NCBI GenBank assembly: GCA_024304995.1
Contig: JAMWZD010000002.1
Span: 62,001 to 126,000 of the forward strand
Source: Rickettsiales bacterium
GTDB lineage: Bacteria > Pseudomonadota > Alphaproteobacteria > Rickettsiales > UBA998
Direction: 5' to 3'
Length of the DNA stretch: 64,000 bases
Positions 63,398 through 64,000 of this stretch are shown here, one piece after another (position 1 is the stretch's first letter; the number at the start of each line of letters is the position of its first letter). The notes beneath the pieces are model-generated. The model searched no databases. It worked only from the letters and a program-made list of their open reading frames with translations, and was not told the DNA's origin. A program made the position numbers and the translations under genes.

Positions 63398-64000
63398 ATG
63401 ACCACTTCCTTCCACATTCCCGAACGCGCAACATTGCTGGTGGCGACACATAATGCAGGGAAATTGCGCGAAATCAATGAGATGCTGGAAGGAGATGGCT
63501 TGCGCGCCATTAGCGGCAGTGAAGCTGGTTTGCCTGAACCTGAAGAAACGGGGGATAGTTTTGAAGCCAATGCCTTGCTGAAAGCAGAAGCAGGCGCGAC
63601 GTATCAGAAAGAGTATATTGTACTGGCAGATGATTCTGGCATGGAAGTGGATGCGCTTGATGGTGCTCCAGGCATTTATTCCGCACGGTGGGGCGGTGCA
63701 GAAAAAGACTTTAACGTGGCAATGCAGCGTGTGCATGACGAAATTGCTTTGCAGGGCATTGATCCAAACGGGCAGGTGGCACGGTTTGTCTGTGTGTTGG
63801 CGCTGGCGCAGCAGGGGCAAACATCTTTGACCTTCCGAGGCACGGTGGAAGGCACATTGCAATTCCCGCCAAAAGGCGAAAAAGGATTTGGATATGACCC
63901 GATCTTTGTGCCGAATGGATATAATATCACCTTTGCACAGATGGAAGCTAAAGCAAAGCGGGATATCAGCCACCGCGCCCATGCGTTCCGCTTGTTTCAT
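63398..64000 (+). CDS. rdgB: XTP/dITP diphosphatase (3' end outside window)
   Basis: RdgB hydrolyses non-canonical purine triphosphates such as dITP and XTP so that they are not built into DNA. The frame starts at ATG 63398 and is still open at the right edge after 201 codons. The visible part has the family blocks LLVATHNAGKLREI, ETGDSFEANALLKA, LADDSGMEVDALDGAPGIYSAR (substrate and metal site, cited in part) and GFGYDPIFVPNG. The terminal SHRAHAF contains the conserved SHR motif. Only a few residues are likely missing. Close spacing to rph implies one operon. Confidence 0.96.
   Translation, partial: MTTSFHIPERATLLVATHNAGKLREINEMLEGDGLRAISGSEAGLPEPEETGDSFEANALLKAEAGATYQKEYIVLADDSGMEVDALDGAPGIYSARWGGAEKDFNVAMQRVHDEIALQGIDPNGQVARFVCVLALAQQGQTSLTFRGTVEGTLQFPPKGEKGFGYDPIFVPNGYNITFAQMEAKAKRDISHRAHAFRLFH

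Noticed and set aside
63335-64000. A long minus-strand frame at the right edge
   Set aside because: It is antisense to rph and rdgB, whose family motifs are unmistakable on the plus strand.

Overview
The window looks like chromosome from an aerobic, ubiquinone-using Gram-negative bacterium, most probably an alphaproteobacterium of moderate G+C. The evidence is gene content and order: bamD-recN-ligA, rne-amiC-mrcA-prfB, a class I lysyl-tRNA synthetase, coq7, ubiB, hemF, an acyltransferase of the KHQSAWE type, and an RNase E with a large acidic insertion in its S1 domain. The sequence alone does not fix the order or genus. No rRNA operon, CRISPR array, prophage or complete insertion sequence is visible.

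Layout. 1-3120: the end of an MscS-type channel, a pseudo-receiver, and miaA. 3195-8247: a secreted beta-helix protein ending in a GH11-xylanase-like domain, an orphan protein, and an aldehyde dehydrogenase. 8366-14033: tRNA-Leu(CAA), dsbB-coq7, hslU without hslV, and hemF. 14168-21381: a lipoprotein, an EAL protein, an outer-membrane barrel, ubiB and several orphans. 21401-25456: hldD-lgt, two lipoproteins, and a pentapeptide-like membrane protein split by a frameshift at an in-frame T TTT TTC heptamer. 25552-32803: gltX, an A+T-rich AlbA_2-type gene that looks acquired, a second EAL protein, and addB. 32840-38802: small envelope and stress-type genes (Pmp3-like, GltS, DUF883, entericidin, DUF1328, DUF2177), a WrbA-like flavoprotein, a GAF protein and an ArsR regulator.

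38862-53713: the housekeeping core. rne diverges from amiC-mrcA-prfB across a structured 418-base gap. prfB carries the classical +1 frameshift. A palindromic repeat separates it from ligA, recN and bamD on the other strand. Then come a GNAT acetyltransferase, two orphans and a small NlpC/P60-like peptidase. 53763-55899: two tandem, paralogous RTX-type repeat proteins with separate terminators. 56101-64000: an orphan, class I lysS, a triple-SPOR protein, grpE-ftsX, a GmhB-like phosphatase, an acyltransferase, rph and the start of rdgB.

How the genes work together. Many serve the envelope: peptidoglycan synthesis and remodelling (mrcA, amiC, NlpC/P60, SPOR, ftsX), outer-membrane assembly and lipoproteins (bamD, lgt, several lipoproteins), LPS heptose (hldD, gmhB-like), phospholipid synthesis and osmotic safety. 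A second set maintains DNA and RNA (addB, recN, ligA, rne, rph, miaA, gltX, lysS, prfB). The most unusual items are the beta-helix/GH11-like fusion, the frameshifted pentapeptide-like protein, the rne leader, the hairpin that contains the ribosome-binding site of the gene at 6147, and the paired-cysteine triple SPOR protein.
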